Part shown: positions 6,284-6,422 of the stretch, piece by piece
How the letters are laid out: each line of letters begins with the position of its first letter
How positions within the stretch are numbered: position 1 is the stretch's first letter
Assembly (NCBI GenBank): GCA_902462035.1
Contig: CABQAC010000127.1
Coordinates: 1-6,422 of the forward strand
Direction: 5' to 3'
DNA: 6,422 nt
Origin: an uncultured Eubacteriales bacterium
Lineage (GTDB): Bacteria > Bacillota > Clostridia > Oscillospirales > Acutalibacteraceae
Notes under the pieces: generated by a model
Told to the model about the DNA's origin: nothing
Databases searched by the model: none
What the model saw: the letters and a program-made list of their open reading frames with translations, nothing else
Program-made: the position numbers and the translations under genes

Positions 6284-6312
6284 AGAATACCATAGGTTTT
6301 GGTATGATTCAA
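6284..6312 (-). promoter_or_regulatory. Probable promoter of the lipoprotein gene
   Basis: On the minus strand, TTGAAT (6312-6307) and TATTCT (6289-6284) are separated by 17 bp, each with close similarity to consensus. Transcription would start near 6277, giving a leader of about 50 nt. An inverted repeat ATACCA/TGGTAT (6305-6300 and 6292-6287) lies in the spacer and overlaps the -10. A second related one, GGTAT-AAG-ATACC (6259-6247), lies in the leader. These could be a regulator site, but the units are short. Confidence 0.55.
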
Positions 6313-6322
6313 TTGAAATAAC

Positions 6323-6356
6323 ATCACAAAATTGTTACTTTCGATCACAATTTTGT
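6323..6356. repeat. Pair of ACAANNTTGT elements, 21 bp apart, upstream of the lipoprotein promoter
   Basis: Two near-palindromes, acaaaattgt (6326-6335) and acaattttgt (6347-6356), are exact reverse complements of each other. Each is preceded by the same bases, atc, so atcaca recurs at 6323 and 6344, a 21-bp period or two helical turns. They lie just upstream of the -35, where an activator dimer pair might bind. The sites are clear in sequence; a regulatory role is inferred. Confidence 0.5.
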
Positions 6357-6373
6357 AGCCGCGCTAAAATCAT

Positions 6374-6395
6374 AACCACTAGTAAACTAGTGGTT
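6374..6395. repeat. Perfect 22-bp palindrome at the right edge
   Basis: Arms aaccactagt (6374-6383) and actagtggtt (6386-6395) pair perfectly over 10 bp around a 2-nt centre (about a 4-nt loop as RNA). Neither strand has a convincing T-run after it: only TTT on the plus strand and ATGATTTT on the minus strand. It may be a weak terminator of a gene outside the window, a protein-binding site, or, with the small hairpin beside it, an end of an IS200/IS605-type element. The window ends too soon to decide. Confidence 0.55.
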
Positions 6396-6401
6396 TGCTC
6401 A

Positions 6402-6416
6402 GGCCCTAGAAGGGTC
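6402..6416. repeat. Small hairpin beside the palindrome
   Basis: On the plus strand ggccct (6402-6407) can pair with agggtc (6411-6416) around a 3-nt loop, five Watson-Crick pairs and one G-U. It lies 6 nt beyond the 22-bp palindrome. Alone it is unremarkable; its interest is the two hairpins in series at the window edge. Confidence 0.3.
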
Positions 6417-6422
6417 AACTCA

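Noticed and set aside
1..6422. CRISPR arrays, tRNA or rRNA genes, phage genes, toxin-antitoxin or defence modules
   Set aside because: No regularly spaced repeats, tRNA-like or rRNA-like sequence, or recognisable defence or phage proteins were seen. The coding space is taken up by FASII genes and one lipoprotein gene.

Overview
The window carries the upstream end of a type II fatty-acid synthesis (FASII) operon from a Gram-positive bacterium, followed on its right by an unrelated secreted or lipoprotein gene. All genes are on the minus strand, so transcription runs from high to low coordinates. The gene order (fabT-fabH-fabK-fabD-fabG-fabF), the FabK-type enoyl reductase, the FabT-like MarR repressor, the AGGAGG-type ribosome sites and GC-rich coding sequence together suggest a GC-rich member of the Clostridia (Oscillospiraceae/Ruminococcaceae-like). 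That placement is an inference, not an identification.

Layout in transcription order: (1) 6226-6422, non-coding, with a 22-bp palindrome and a small hairpin at the extreme right edge, a pair of ACAANNTTGT elements 21 bp apart, and a promoter. (2) 5491-6225, a predicted lipoprotein of unknown function, closed by a strong intrinsic terminator (5448-5477). (3) A consensus promoter (TTGACA, 17 bp, TATAAT) whose -10 and start region lie within an AT-rich imperfect palindrome, the probable FabT operator. (4) fabT, overlapping fabH by 4 nt. (5) A 123-nt gap, then fabK, a 31-nt gap, then fabD, which overlaps fabG by 7 nt. (6) A 123-nt gap, then fabF, which runs off the left edge after 347 codons.

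Together these genes cover most of the chain-elongation cycle. FabD charges acyl carrier protein (ACP) with malonate, FabH makes the first C-C bond, FabF does later condensations, FabG reduces the ketoacyl group and FabK reduces the enoyl group. FabT would repress the operon by binding its own promoter. The dehydratase (FabZ), acetyl-CoA carboxylase and ACP itself are not in the window. ACP usually sits between fabH and fabK in this type of operon, and its absence there is the main departure from the familiar layout.

The FASII enzymes look intact and ordinary. I see no novel multi-gene system. The points worth a second look are the missing acpP, the promoter/operator arrangement, the Phe variant in the FabD nucleophile motif, the unidentified lipoprotein, and the repeats at the right edge.
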